Shown here piece by piece: positions 52,078-62,415 of a stretch of 64,000 nt of DNA; position 1 is the stretch's first letter; the number at the start of each line of letters is the position of its first letter. The notes below the pieces were generated by a model that saw only the letters and a program-made list of their open reading frames with translations, did no database searches and was not told the DNA's origin. The DNA is taken from contig NZ_CP162495.1 in NCBI RefSeq assembly GCF_040939125.1, positions 2,976,001 to 3,040,000 on the forward strand, written 5' to 3'. The position numbers were made by a program, and so were the translations under genes. Origin of the DNA: Clostridium sp. BJN0013. GTDB taxonomy: Bacteria; Bacillota; Clostridia; Clostridiales; Clostridiaceae.

Positions 52078-53846
52078 TAGGGTTTGCGAAACGCTATAAC
52101 CCGCATAAATGCGGTATATTTTTTGTTGTAAAATAGAATAACTCCTCACTGATTTATGGTAAAATTGAATTGCCAAGAAACAAAATCACCATATACCTCA
52201 GAAAGGAGTTATATACTTATGATACCATATAAACAGCTTTCTTTGGCAGAAGTTTTTTCTGATTGCAAAGAAAAATTTGAAAACAACAAGCCCCAGTTTC
52301 TTTCTTTACTTGAAGATACTATTGATCTGGATGATTTAGTTCCAGTTTCTTTTATAAATCATTTTTATGCTTCTACTGGAAGACCTCGTAAATATACACT
52401 TTATGCCATGCTTCGTGCTTTGATTTTGCAGCGTATTTTTTCTATTCCTACAGATTCCCTTTTGATTATTTTTCTTAAATATTCAAAAGAGTTGAGGGAT
52501 TTTTGCGGTTTCACCAAAGTTCCTGATGCTTCTAAATTCACACGCTTTAGACAAGATTTTATTTTGGACTTACAATCAATGTTCCATAATCTTGTTAATA
52601 TTACTGAGCCAATATGTCAACAAATTGATAAGAACCTTGCTTCTATGACTATCTTTGATACTTCTGGTATTGAAGCTTTCGTCACTGAAAACAACCCTAA
52701 ATATGCTAACCGCATCATAAAACAACTTAAAGCTTTTAAGAAGACACATGGTCTGGATGATTCTTATGACCCTTATAAAGCTGCTTACAGGGCTATGCCT
52801 TCTCATGCTGCAGCTAATCCAGCCATCCAGCAGATGTACATTAACGGTCATTTTTGTTACGCTTTTAAATTTGGCATTGTAACCAACGGCCTTGGTATTG
52901 TGAGAGATATTTCATTTTACAACCAAGATTTCCTTAAAACTCATCCAGATATCGTTGTTGAGAAAAAATCCAATTCTCCTGATGAAGATAAGTCCCTTGC
53001 TGATTCTAAAGCACTTATACCTGTCCTTAAGGATTTTTTTGAAAAACATCCTTTGATAAATCCTAAAACTTTTTTAGGTGACGCTGCTTTTGATAGTATT
53101 GAAATTTATCAATATCTTTTTCAAGAACTAAAGTTTGAAAAAGCATATATTCCACTAAAAACTAAGCTTGCACCAGAAGAATCCGATTGTCCTTTGAATG
53201 AAGATGGTATTCCATGCTGCCCTCATGATCATTCACTACCCATGAAGCAAGAAGGCAGCAAATCACACTTACGCTCAGAAATTCCAACAATGAAATTCGT
53301 TTGCCCTAAAATGAAATGGATTTATAATAAAGAAACGAAAAAGAGTAAACGAAAAACTCTTTGTGAAGATCCTTGTACTAAATCATCTTGTGGCAGAATG
53401 TTCTACATTTATCCAGAAAAAAATTTGCGTGCATACCCAGGAACAACTCGTGGTTCCCAAGATTGGAATTATACTTATAAAATTCGTTCTACTGTTGAAA
53501 AAAGCATTGGACATTTTAAAAACAGCTATTGCATTGCAAACCGTAGAACACAAAATGAAAAAACTCTTCATGCTGACTTACTTCTTTCAGGCATAACCCA
53601 GCTAATAACAGTTGTTATAGCCAATAAAATACACAAGCATGAATATATCAGAAGTCTAAAACCATTAATTGCATAAATATCAGCTATTTTTAAATTTTAG
53701 AATTAATCATGGTTCTATTTCTTGCACCCTTTTTTTCTATTTAGCCATTACAAATCAGGAAAATCACCTTTAATCTTCTAATTATCTTTTTTGAAATTCC
53801 CCCTACTCCTCAATTCATTTTTATCAGTGAGTTTCGCAATTGCCTA
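52078..53846 (+). mobile_element. IS1182-family insertion sequence, copy 2
   Basis: The same element as 34163-35931, in the same orientation, identical across the transposase and internal non-coding parts. It is flanked by ATATTAATCTT at 52066-52076 and 53847-53857, a different target duplication from copy 1. The copies therefore inserted independently. Both targets contain ATTAATNTT. Confidence 0.9.
52219..53676 (+). CDS. IS1182-family transposase, copy 2
   Basis: A 485-residue transposase identical to the one at 34304-35761: same start context (GAAAGGAG), DUF772-type N-terminus, DDE region and Cys-rich insert. Identity of two copies points to recent transposition or gene conversion. Because the copies are direct repeats, recombination between them could remove about 18 kb, including the XRE, lysozyme and SASP genes. 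Confidence 0.93.
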   Translation: MIPYKQLSLAEVFSDCKEKFENNKPQFLSLLEDTIDLDDLVPVSFINHFYASTGRPRKYTLYAMLRALILQRIFSIPTDSLLIIFLKYSKELRDFCGFTKVPDASKFTRFRQDFILDLQSMFHNLVNITEPICQQIDKNLASMTIFDTSGIEAFVTENNPKYANRIIKQLKAFKKTHGLDDSYDPYKAAYRAMPSHAAANPAIQQMYINGHFCYAFKFGIVTNGLGIVRDISFYNQDFLKTHPDIVVEKKSNSPDEDKSLADSKALIPVLKDFFEKHPLINPKTFLGDAAFDSIEIYQYLFQELKFEKAYIPLKTKLAPEESDCPLNEDGIPCCPHDHSLPMKQEGSKSHLRSEIPTMKFVCPKMKWIYNKETKKSKRKTLCEDPCTKSSCGRMFYIYPEKNLRAYPGTTRGSQDWNYTYKIRSTVEKSIGHFKNSYCIANRRTQNEKTLHADLLLSGITQLITVVIANKIHKHEYIRSLKPLIA

Positions 53847-53939
53847 ATATTAATCTTTTACATTTAAGTCTATTATAATATCATCTTTGCCTCCATCATA
53901 TAGTTAGATTATTCTCATTTTTAATCTAAATCGTTATTT

Positions 53940-54071
53940 CTTTAAAGATTGAAATAATGAGGAGCTTTTTTCTACCTGAATCTCAGAATAACTTATAAAG
54001 AAACGTAGCAGTGCTCATCCCCCACCTTGAAGAAGCTAAGGGTGTTAGTTAATTGCTGCATTCAGATAAAT
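53940..54071 (+). repeat. Dispersed hairpin repeat, copy F
   Basis: The 3' two thirds are well conserved: CTACCTGAATCTCAGAATAA, GTAGCAGTGCTCATCCCCCA, CTTGAAGAAGCTAAGGGTG and TTAGTTAATTGC ... TTCAGATAAA. The 5' arm is strongly diverged. It lies upstream of the DUF3892 gene. Confidence 0.75.
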
Positions 54072-54182
54072 CCAGAAAAGAACAAAAGTTAAAAACAAGT
54101 CAAATTATAAGAAATTATAGTTAGAGGCTATTGGCTGTTTTTGTAGAAATGATATAATGGTGTAATGAGAGGAGATGATAGT

Positions 54183-54503
54183 ATGGAATATGGAATTATT
54201 AAAGTAGAATATGAAAATTATAATTGTACTAAAGGTGATGCACATATTACAAAAGTTAGAGTTTGTGAAATAATAGAAGGAAAAAAATTTAGTGATAACT
54301 TCCAGGATCAACAAATAGAAGAAGTTATACAAAATATAAAAAATGGTGATAAATATATAACACTAGTTAGTACTGGTTATAACAAATGGAAAAGAGGATC
54401 AGAAATTATATTAAAGGAATTTATAACTACAAAGCCAGATACTAATCGAGGAAGCGATTTAGAAAGCTTACCGTTAATTCCATATGATATATGGGAATTA
54501 TAA
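54183..54503 (+). CDS. DUF3892-like small protein
   Basis: A 106-residue protein; the ATG used has GAGGAGATGATAGT upstream. HITKVRVCEIIEGKKFSDNF, then IEEVIQNIKNGDKYITLVST, WKRGSEIILKEF and a C-terminal DLESLPLIP resemble the DUF3892 pattern (about 80-90 residues, ending in LxxLP). Members are small, often in accessory regions, with unknown function. The flanks are decayed (repeat copy F before, peptidase fragment after). Confidence 0.65.
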   Translation: MEYGIIKVEYENYNCTKGDAHITKVRVCEIIEGKKFSDNFQDQQIEEVIQNIKNGDKYITLVSTGYNKWKRGSEIILKEFITTKPDTNRGSDLESLPLIPYDIWEL

Positions 54504-54660
54504 TAAAAGTATATAGTTAATTAAAGATAGAAAATATTCTGTAACATAATCATTAGGAGCAGTAAAGTATTGATATGGAATATAAAAATATCCTTTATCT
54601 CCCCAATTTTCTCCCCAAGAATTACGCATAATAACTTGATGCTCATTATCTGACCATAGT
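54498..54660 (-). pseudogene. Papain-family (C1) peptidase, C-terminal fragment
   Basis: On the minus strand the open frame reads EHQVIMRNSWGENWGDKGYF followed by YIPYQYFTAPNDYV. It contains the NSWG-xx-WG-xx-GY motif around the active-site Asn of C1 peptidases. The catalytic Cys and His parts are missing, cut off by the transposase fragment at about 54660. It ends at the stop 54498-54500, overlapping the end of the DUF3892 gene. Confidence 0.75.
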
Positions 54661-54669
54661 ACTATCTTC

Positions 54670-54972
54670 AGATTTAGAAAATACTATCTGCCAAATGCAA
54701 TAGAAGATTTGTTTTATCAGTTTGTAAGACATTTAAACAAAATTGGAGAATTAAATTTTGAGAATTTATTTGTAGATGGTGCCAAAATAGAGGCTAATGC
54801 CAACCGTTATACTTTCGTCTGGAAAAAAGTTACAACTAAAAATGAGGCAAGAATTTTTTTTAAAATTCAAGCCTCTATTAACAAAATCAACGAGTTTTGT
54901 AAAATAAATTTCAGACAATTTTACTATTTACTATTTGACTGTTTTGAAATTATTTTTAGCAAATCAATGTAG
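54670..54972 (+). pseudogene. IS1182-type transposase fragment
   Basis: The frame reads FRKYYLPNAIEDLFYQFVRH, then IGELNFENLFVDGAKIEANA and NRYTFVWKK, an internal part of IS1182-type transposases around the first catalytic Asp. It is not from the intact copies in this window (different sequence). Both ends are missing. It continues by chance into antisense of the lipoprotein gene. Confidence 0.7.
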
Positions 54973-56102
54973 TTGAATGAATTATATTCAGTTAGAGCAG
55001 GAAATGTTATAGGGTTGTACCCATTAATAGCATAGTATCTATTATTAAAATTCAAATCAATTGTATAAATTCCTGTTGGCTTCTGACTATTTTGTTGCTG
55101 TGGAGATACATTATCCTGACTTAATTTACTTAATTCAGGTAGATTAATAACAAATTCTGCATTTCCAGTTTCATTTACAACATATCCATCATGACTTACA
55201 GTATATTGAATTGTAATACCCTTATCACCAAGAATCTTTACATTATCCAATGTAGCTAATTTCTTATTTAATTGTGCAATCATCTCAGGCATTTCATCAA
55301 AAGTTTTATTAAGATCTTCTTGATTTTCTGATAATCCCATAATTGAATTAAGATTAGTCATATAATCTTTTAAGAATGCTATCGCATCTCTATTCTCCGC
55401 AAAATTATTAAGGGTATAATGTATCAAATCTTTAAACGTCTTATCATCTAACTTCACTTGATATATACTTACGGACTGAGTACTAGTTGAATCATTTATA
55501 TTTTTAGTGCCTATTTTGCTTATAATATTAAATTTGGGATTAAACTGTTTAGCATAATTAGCCATAAATTGAAGAAACTTAGGTTGAAATTCTTTACTGA
55601 ACTCTGCAAGCTTTTTATAATCAACCTGAGATGCCTCTTGAACATTACCCATATCATTATAATCCATAACCATATAATCTTTGCCTTTAAATTCATTTGG
55701 TAATTGCTTAGTAAGAACATCCGGCATCTTGAATATTTCACTTACTACCGGTTTATCTTTAGTAGTATCCATATTTGTCCAAAGACTCATATCAAACGAC
55801 GTAGGTTCTGTAAATTTAATATCACTTTTCATCTGAGATACTGCATTGTTTTCATCTTGATTTGTATACGTCACTACACTAAGTTTAGAAGCATTAACCA
55901 ACGGTATTATTGTTTGCATCACTTGTTGCTCCTGCATCGATAGATTATCTGTAGAAATATTTAATGTAATATCAGATTGTATTTTCTGGGTTTTATTAAT
56001 TGCATTATATAGAGTTGTACCATTATTTGAACACCCAGTAAATACTAAAAGGGATATCATCGTTGCAAGAATTAACGCCATCAATTTTTTAATATTTTTC
56101 AT
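54924..56102 (-). CDS. Lipoprotein of unknown function
   Basis: A 392-residue lipoprotein. The start is MKNIKKLMALILATM, with AAAGGAATGG upstream; a longer frame adds 38 residues without a ribosome site. The signal peptide ends in the lipobox VFTGC (Cys24). The mature part is beta-rich (NAINKTQKIQSDITLNIST...) with repeats of SMQEQQ/PxxLTKQLPNEFKG type, resembling LolA/LppX-like or DUF6612-type folds, but this is a weak impression. No partner genes are seen. Its 3' end is touched by a transposase fragment. Confidence 0.7.
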   Translation of the reverse strand: MKNIKKLMALILATMISLLVFTGCSNNGTTLYNAINKTQKIQSDITLNISTDNLSMQEQQVMQTIIPLVNASKLSVVTYTNQDENNAVSQMKSDIKFTEPTSFDMSLWTNMDTTKDKPVVSEIFKMPDVLTKQLPNEFKGKDYMVMDYNDMGNVQEASQVDYKKLAEFSKEFQPKFLQFMANYAKQFNPKFNIISKIGTKNINDSTSTQSVSIYQVKLDDKTFKDLIHYTLNNFAENRDAIAFLKDYMTNLNSIMGLSENQEDLNKTFDEMPEMIAQLNKKLATLDNVKILGDKGITIQYTVSHDGYVVNETGNAEFVINLPELSKLSQDNVSPQQQNSQKPTGIYTIDLNFNNRYYAINGYNPITFPALTEYNSFNYIDLLKIISKQSNSK

Positions 56103-56514
56103 AATAACTACCATTCCTTTCGCTGTGCTCAAGGCACAAAAATTAATGAAAGAGTGTTTAACATAATCATTTGATGTAAATGATCTAAATAAGTATATAG
56201 GTGTATTACAGAGCACGGCGGGGTAAGGTGATTACACTTAACTGTAATCCGCATAATAATATGTGCCGATTACTCTTTTAAGCACAAATAAGTGTGCTAA
56301 TGAGCACGTAAGTTAATCTTTGTTTAAGCAAAGACCGTTTAAAAGTATGAATATTCAGTCAACATCTGTGTACTTTATTTTGATTTGTAGGTGATATAAA
56401 TGTTAAAACCTGCAATATTACTCTAGCTAACCCAAAGTACGTTAAAAACATTCCCGGCAAAAAACTGATAAAAGGGGTTCTCTATGGCTTGCAGACCTAC
56501 ACAAGCATGTATTA
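56103..56514. other. Upstream region of the lipoprotein gene
   Basis: It contains an inverted repeat GATTACA-CTTAAC-TGTAATC (56231-56250), a third GATTAC at 56271, and GTGCTC / GAGCAC-type arms around 56110-56310, so some regulation is likely. No riboswitch class is recognised. From about 56396 the sequence is coding-like remnant of an IS110 transposase. Confidence 0.4.
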
Positions 56515-57392
56515 GGGTGTGTCTGAAAACCAAATATTGCGAAAGAAGCGAGTTTTAGGTAAAATAAGATAAAAAACTCGGAGGGTGCAAATATGTCACA
56601 GAAGCGTTATGAAATATCAGATGAACAATGGGATCAAATAAAAAACTTAATTCCAATAGCAAAAACAGGACGACCTCCAAAAGACAACCGACTTATATTT
56701 AATGCCATACTATGGATTGCAAGAAGTGGTGCAGCATGGCGTGATTTACCAGAACGCTTCGGTTCATGGAAAACTGTATACAGTCGTTTTTGTAAGTGGC
56801 GTAACGATGGTACTTTATTAACAATTTTTAAAGAGTTAACCTCAGATGCAGATTATGAAAATTTAAGCATTGATTCAACATGTATAAAAGCCCACCAGCA
56901 CAGTGCTGGTGCTAAAAAGGGGCTGTAAACAGCGAAACAAAACAGCATATTGGACTGAGTCGCGGCGGACATACAACAAAAATTCATGCAGTTGTTGATG
57001 GACTTGGCAATCCAATCCATTTTCAATTATCATCTGGCAATCTACACGACAGTACACAGGCCGTAGATGTTCTTTCCAACGTTGATATAGAAGGCAGCAA
57101 TATCCTGGCAGATAAGGCATATGGCACAAATGAAATTAGAGAATATATTACTTCAAAGAAATCCTCATATACTATTCCACCAAAATCAAATGTAAGAGAA
57201 CCATGGAATTGTGACTGGTGGCTGTACAAGGAACGTCATTTAGTTGAATGTTTCTTTAACAAAATCAAACATTTTAGAAGAATTGCAACTCGTTATGACA
57301 AGCTTGCTGATTCTTTCCTTGCTTTTGTTTATATTGCTGCTATTTTTATTTTATCTAAGTAATTTATTGTTGCATTGTTTTCAGACACACCC
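56515..57392 (+). mobile_element. IS5-family (IS427-like) insertion sequence
   Basis: 878 bp with perfect 16-bp terminal inverted repeats (GGGTGTGTCTGAAAAC) and a TA duplication at both sides (56513-56514, 57393-57394). It is inserted in the IS110-transposase remnant. Confidence 0.92.
56593..57362 (+). CDS. IS5-family transposase made by -1 frameshifting
   Basis: Two overlapping frames. The first 111 codons (YEISDEQWDQIKNLIP; GRPPKDNRLIFNAILWIARS; first Asp in NLSIDSTCIKAHQ) end in AKKGL and stop. The second frame (-1) continues NSETKQHIGLSRGGHTTKIH with Asp in ILADKAYGTNEI and the Glu in ERHLVECFFNKIKHFRR. The overlap has A5G4 (AAAAAGGGG near 56915), a typical slippery site of the IS427 group. 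The fused product would be 256 residues. CGGAGGG precedes the ATG. Confidence 0.88.
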
Positions 57393-57749
57393 TAGTTAAA
57401 AGAAATTTTATTCCTCCAAAGGTTATAAGAGAACTACAAGACCTTATGCGCTATCACTTTAAATTTACAAATTTCCGTTCAAATGAGAAAAACAGATTTC
57501 AAAATTCATTAACAGTTTCCAATATGATGCCTATATGCTTGAATCGCCATGATTATATTAATAATTGTATTTCTCAACTTGATACTGCCATTTCATTAAT
57601 TTCAAATGAAACCTTTGATAATTCTATTTATGAAGAATATCTAAAGAAACAAAACACTTCTCAACATTTTCAACCTAACATAGATAGAATTATTTTTTTC
57701 TTGACAAAATTCGCATAGAGGAAGCATCCCTAGAATTAGAACTAAAGTA

Positions 57750-57919
57750 AATTATATCTCATAAAAAATTTCATGCTCTAAGGCACACCTATACCACTAA
57801 ACAATTTAAAAATAATATACCTTTAAAAACTGTATCAATGCTTTTAGGACATAGCAGCATCGAAATAACTGTCAATATTTATACTCATGTTTTAAAAAGA
57901 GAAAAGGAAAATCTATAGA
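57750..57919 (+). pseudogene. Tyrosine recombinase (integrase), C-terminal fragment
   Basis: The frame reads KKFHALRHTYTTKQFKNNIP, then LKTVSMLLGHSSIEITVNIY and THVLKREKENL, then a stop. It shows the RHTY, LLGHSS and catalytic Tyr (NIYTHV) of phage-type integrases. Everything before box II is missing. It marks a former phage or integrative element end, with the adjacent DNA derived from it. Confidence 0.85.
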
Positions 57920-57984
57920 TATATTAAGCGATATAAAAAATTATGGTGTAAAAATGGCGTAAAATATTAAAAAATAAATATTGA

Positions 57985-58245
57985 GATAAAAAAATAGAAG
58001 ACCAGATAAATTTATTAATTAAGACAGGTGAAATAAAAAGTGGAAAAGATTTTGACGACATTCCGATAGATGGAATTCAACCAAGATGTGGTATATACGT
58101 AAAAGATTTAATATGCTATCGCTATTATAAGCACAATGACAACACATGTAAATATTGTGGTCATGAAAATAATAATCTGCCTCCTGCAGCTGCTCAAGAG
58201 ATAGAAGAATATATAAAGAACATAAAAGAAAAATATAAGTGTTAG
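57985..58245 (+). pseudogene. Zinc-ribbon-like ORF without start codon
   Basis: An 86-codon open frame, with no ATG, GTG or TTG near its beginning. It encodes IKSGKDFDDIPIDGIQPRCG, then YRYYKHNDNTCKYCGHENNN with a CxxC, and ends EEYIKNIKEKYKC. A strong terminator follows 30 bp later. It is probably the 3' end of a gene cut by the integrase-associated rearrangement. Family not recognised. Confidence 0.5.
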
Positions 58246-58275
58246 TTTAATCGCTTAATATGTTTTATAAAATAT

Positions 58276-58304
58276 AAAGAGGGGAATTTTAATATCCCCT
58301 CTTT
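58276..58304 (+). terminator. Terminator
   Basis: AAAGAGGGG / CCCCTCTTT with an 11-nt loop lies between the ORF remnant and the convergent P450 gene. Confidence 0.85.
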
Positions 58305-58404
58305 GCTACATCTTTCTTAATTTGCGTCACAAGTGTAAATTTTTATGTCATTAGCTTACTATAACCAGTCTAGCTTGTGCTACCCAAATTATCAATCATT
58401 AAAT

Positions 58405-60055
<1,651 letters not shown>

Positions 60056-60406
60056 TCATTGTGTATTATTCATTTCTTTTATAAAAGCATCCTGGCTAGA
60101 ATATATTTTCTTAATTTTATGACTGCAAGTGTGAAGCCCTATCTCGTGTCCTTCATCATATATTCTTTTTACAGTTGATTTATTTTCTTCGATTTGATTC
60201 CCTATTAAAAAAAATGTTGCCTTTACATTATTGGCTTTTAATATATCAAGAATTTTATCTGTTATTATACTTGCCCCGTCATTAAAAGTTAAATATATTA
60301 CTTTTTCATCATGCTCTGTATTTGATGCTGCTTTAACACTCAATCTATTATTGTATTGAAAACCTATACAAATGGTTATCAAAAAATGTTTAAAAATATC
60401 AAACAA
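60056..60406 (-). pseudogene. Polysaccharide deacetylase, truncated
   Basis: A 116-codon frame: a signal-like N-terminus, then VIYLTFNDGASIITDKILDI, NNVKATFFLIGNQIEE and GHEIGLHTCSHKIKKIYSS. These are NodB-fold motifs 1 and 2, but the usual LTFDDGP is LTFNDG, so the catalytic-base position is Asn, and the chain ends after FIKEMNNTQ, losing motifs 3-5. The full domain needs about 190 residues. No ribosome site precedes the TTG start. Its 3' end coincides with the boundary of a duplicated non-coding segment. Confidence 0.8.
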
Positions 60407-60637
60407 ACTATAGAATAATGTTTTCCAATTTTCAATTTACACGCCTTCTAAAATAATTAAATTTTTATATAAGCATACATTAAATTATTGTTAACAAAAA
60501 ATTTAATATAATAGCTAGCAATATATTCTTGACATAATTTTATACTAAACCTCTAACTATATATTCTATAGAAGTTTTTACGAGATATTGAACAATAAAT
60601 TATTAAATCATATGATAGGAGTAGTGTTAAAATTAAA

Positions 60638-61510
60638 ATGAATAAATCTGTTCATAGAAGCTTTTTACTAATCTTAAGCACTCTGTCTATATTTTTATAT
60701 GCTTCATCAAAACCCAGCACAATTATTTTTCAAAATTACCCAAGTAAAATAAATGATATCTTGAATCTTAAGAAAATAAAGGTTATTTCTCATAGAGCTA
60801 AATGTTTTATATATCAACATGAAAATTCTATGGATGGCATTAAAGATTCTGTAAACTGTAAAGTAAATTATGCTGAAATTGATGTTCAGGAAACAAAAGA
60901 TGGAGTAGTAATATTAATGCATGATAAAACTTTAAAAAGTACAACAGGCTTAAATAAAAAAATTAATCAACTAAATTATAGTGAAATTAAAAAATTAAAT
61001 ACAGGAGCGTTAAATCTTACAGGTCATATATCTGAAAATATTCCCACTCTAGAACAAGTAGTAAAATATAGTAAAGGAAAACTTAATCTAATCATACATA
61101 TTAAGCCTTATGGTGACACTATTGGTTTAACGAATAAAGTTATTCACATTATTAAAGAAAACAATTTAATTAACCACTGTATTATTCAATCTTCAAATTA
61201 TACTATTCTAACTAATATAAAAAAATTAGATCCCAATATTAATACAAGTTATATAACAACCAATCCTTGTATTAATTTATATTTAATGAATGTAAATTTT
61301 TATAGTATAAAAGAAAATTTAGTAACAAAAAATTTAGTTGAAAACATCCATAATTCTAATAAAAAAATATATGTTTGGACAGTTAACAATGAAACTTCTA
61401 TGCATAAGTTAATTAATTTAGGTGTTGATGGTATAATAACTGACAATCCTAAACTACTAATAAACATAAGAAATTTTACTATACTTAAAGGTAGATATCC
61501 CCTATATTAG
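60638..61510 (+). CDS. Glycerophosphodiester phosphodiesterase, secreted
   Basis: A 290-residue GDPD-family enzyme with an N-terminal signal peptide (FLLILSTLSIFLYASSKPS). Catalytic landmarks: ISHRAKCFIYQHENSMDGIK (HRG is HRA here, and the loop is longer than usual), YAEIDVQETKDGVVILMHDK with the metal-binding Glu and Asp and the second His, LNLIIHIKPYG (usual Glu replaced by His) and VWTVNNETSMHKLINLGVDG near the end. It releases glycerol-3-phosphate from glycerophosphodiesters outside the cell. The changed residues warrant caution about activity. Confidence 0.85.
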   Translation: MNKSVHRSFLLILSTLSIFLYASSKPSTIIFQNYPSKINDILNLKKIKVISHRAKCFIYQHENSMDGIKDSVNCKVNYAEIDVQETKDGVVILMHDKTLKSTTGLNKKINQLNYSEIKKLNTGALNLTGHISENIPTLEQVVKYSKGKLNLIIHIKPYGDTIGLTNKVIHIIKENNLINHCIIQSSNYTILTNIKKLDPNINTSYITTNPCINLYLMNVNFYSIKENLVTKNLVENIHNSNKKIYVWTVNNETSMHKLINLGVDGIITDNPKLLINIRNFTILKGRYPLY

Positions 61511-61564
61511 CTGGTGAGATAACAACAAGTTTAATGGCAACAGTCTTTATTTCATTCATCTTTC

Positions 61565-61732
61565 TCACCTCACCCTCCTAACAGCACCTTTGACCCTCCT
61601 ATAACAATCATGTCGCATTAATCTTTCAATATCAGAAAAGGAGAGGTATCCACCTATCCTTGGTTTATCTTTATTTAATTTTTTATCTTGGTTAAGTTTT
61701 TCTTTCAGGATTTCTCTTATCTTTATATCCAT
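61565..61732 (-). CDS. Small basic phage-type protein
   Basis: A 55-residue protein (MDIKIREILKEKLNQDKKLN ... IGGYLSFSDIERLMRH), ending DCYRRVKGAVRRVR. The pattern RLMRHDxYRRxxGAxR occurs in small proteins of clostridial phages and prophages, so this is probably a relic of one. The ribosome site AATAGGTG is moderate. A short following frame (MNEIKTVAIKLVVISPA) ends after 24 codons. Function not known. Confidence 0.5.
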   Translation of the reverse strand: MDIKIREILKEKLNQDKKLNKDKPRIGGYLSFSDIERLMRHDCYRRVKGAVRRVR

Positions 61733-61757
61733 CACCTATTTCTCTTTTACATAAAAA

Positions 61758-61816
61758 GAGTATATCTGAAATTTAAATATTAGTGTAAAAAGGAGATATG
61801 TTAAACAGATATACTC
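61758..61816. repeat. Inverted repeat with 11-bp arms
   Basis: GAGTATATCTG (61758-61768) and CAGATATACTC (61806-61816) are perfect inverse copies with a 37-bp AT-rich spacer holding AAGGAGATATG. Possible operator pair or relic of a mobile element end. The rest of 61733-61914 shows nothing else. Confidence 0.45.
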
Positions 61817-61914
61817 ATAGCAAGTAACTATCTGGAGTTTAGTTACACTTATATTTATATATATGCTCTAACTTTAATATTTATACACCTTCTAATGATT
61901 CTTAACTCTCATTC

Positions 61915-61942
61915 ACAGATTTGATACTTTACTCATAATATG
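61915..61942 (+). promoter_or_regulatory. Sigma-K-like promoter of the CxxC / Arg-rich gene, copy 2
   Basis: AC (61915-61916), 17 bp, CATAATATG (61934-61942): the same arrangement as at 46711-46738. Confidence 0.45.
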
Positions 61943-61971
61943 GCATTGTAAACAAATTTACGGAGGTACCT

Positions 61972-62259
61972 ATGAGTATCAATGATTCTAATGACAACTC
62001 CAATGAAAAAGTTGAAAATTCTTATAACTTTGAAGCTCCCATGTATTGCCCATACTGCTCAATGCCTTATACTAGACCAATTCAAGATAAATATACGGAT
62101 GTAAATCCTTATGATGAAGACTTTGATGAAAATTTTGATTATGACTTCAATCCTGGATATAGACAAAGACGTCGTAGAAGACGTAGAAGACGTAGAGGGC
62201 ATAGACGTGGATTCCCTCTTTGGCCATTAATATTTTTCTATGATGACTGGTATTGGTAA
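61972..62259 (+). CDS. CxxC / acidic / Arg-rich small protein, paralog 2
   Basis: A 95-residue paralog of the protein at 46768-47040. It keeps APMYCPYCSMPYTRPIQD, an acidic middle longer by about five residues (NVNPYDEDFDENFDYDFNPG-like), the Arg block (QRRRRRRRRRRGHRRG) and the identical tail GFPLWPLIFFYDDWYW. GGAGGT precedes the ATG at the same distance. Conservation of both ends with a variable charged middle suggests that the CxxC knuckle and the aromatic tail are the working parts. Probably a spore-surface or spore-core protein. No known family recognised. Confidence 0.75.
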   Translation: MSINDSNDNSNEKVENSYNFEAPMYCPYCSMPYTRPIQDKYTDVNPYDEDFDENFDYDFNPGYRQRRRRRRRRRRGHRRGFPLWPLIFFYDDWYW

Positions 62260-62415
62260 TAAAAAATATTTTACACTTTATAAATATACTTAATCTAATT
62301 ATTATAAAAAATAAGAGATACCTATTCTATTTCTCTCTGATTATACCGAGAAATATCTATAATATCATGTTCATAATATTATGATGCTACTAGCTCTGTC
62401 AATAATCTCAGATAA

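Larger units (their letters stand above)
56396..57718 (+). pseudogene. IS110-family transposase remnant, interrupted by an IS5-family element
   Basis: Before the insertion the sequence encodes ITLANPKYVKNIPGKK. After it comes FIPPKVIRELQDLMRYHFKF, then TNFRSNEKNRFQNSLTVSN. Together these match the middle of the RuvC-like domain of IS110 transposases (ANPxxxKxxPGKK...FIPPxxIRELRDLxRY). The start, catalytic DEDD parts and C-terminal domain are missing, so it was already defective. It is unrelated in sequence to the intact IS110 element at 45121-46419. Confidence 0.75.

Noticed and set aside
34163-53846. Composite transposon bounded by the two IS1182 copies
   Set aside because: Each copy has its own short direct repeat, so each inserted independently. 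A composite move would leave one duplication at the outer ends only.
36029-54071. CRISPR array from the repeated element
   Set aside because: The copies are far apart, unevenly spaced, about 150 bp long and diverged. There are no short regular spacers and no cas genes.
56216-56390. Cyclic di-GMP or other riboswitch before the lipoprotein gene
   Set aside because: GC-rich patches and inverted repeats exist, but no conserved riboswitch core could be matched, so it is listed only as a regulatory region.
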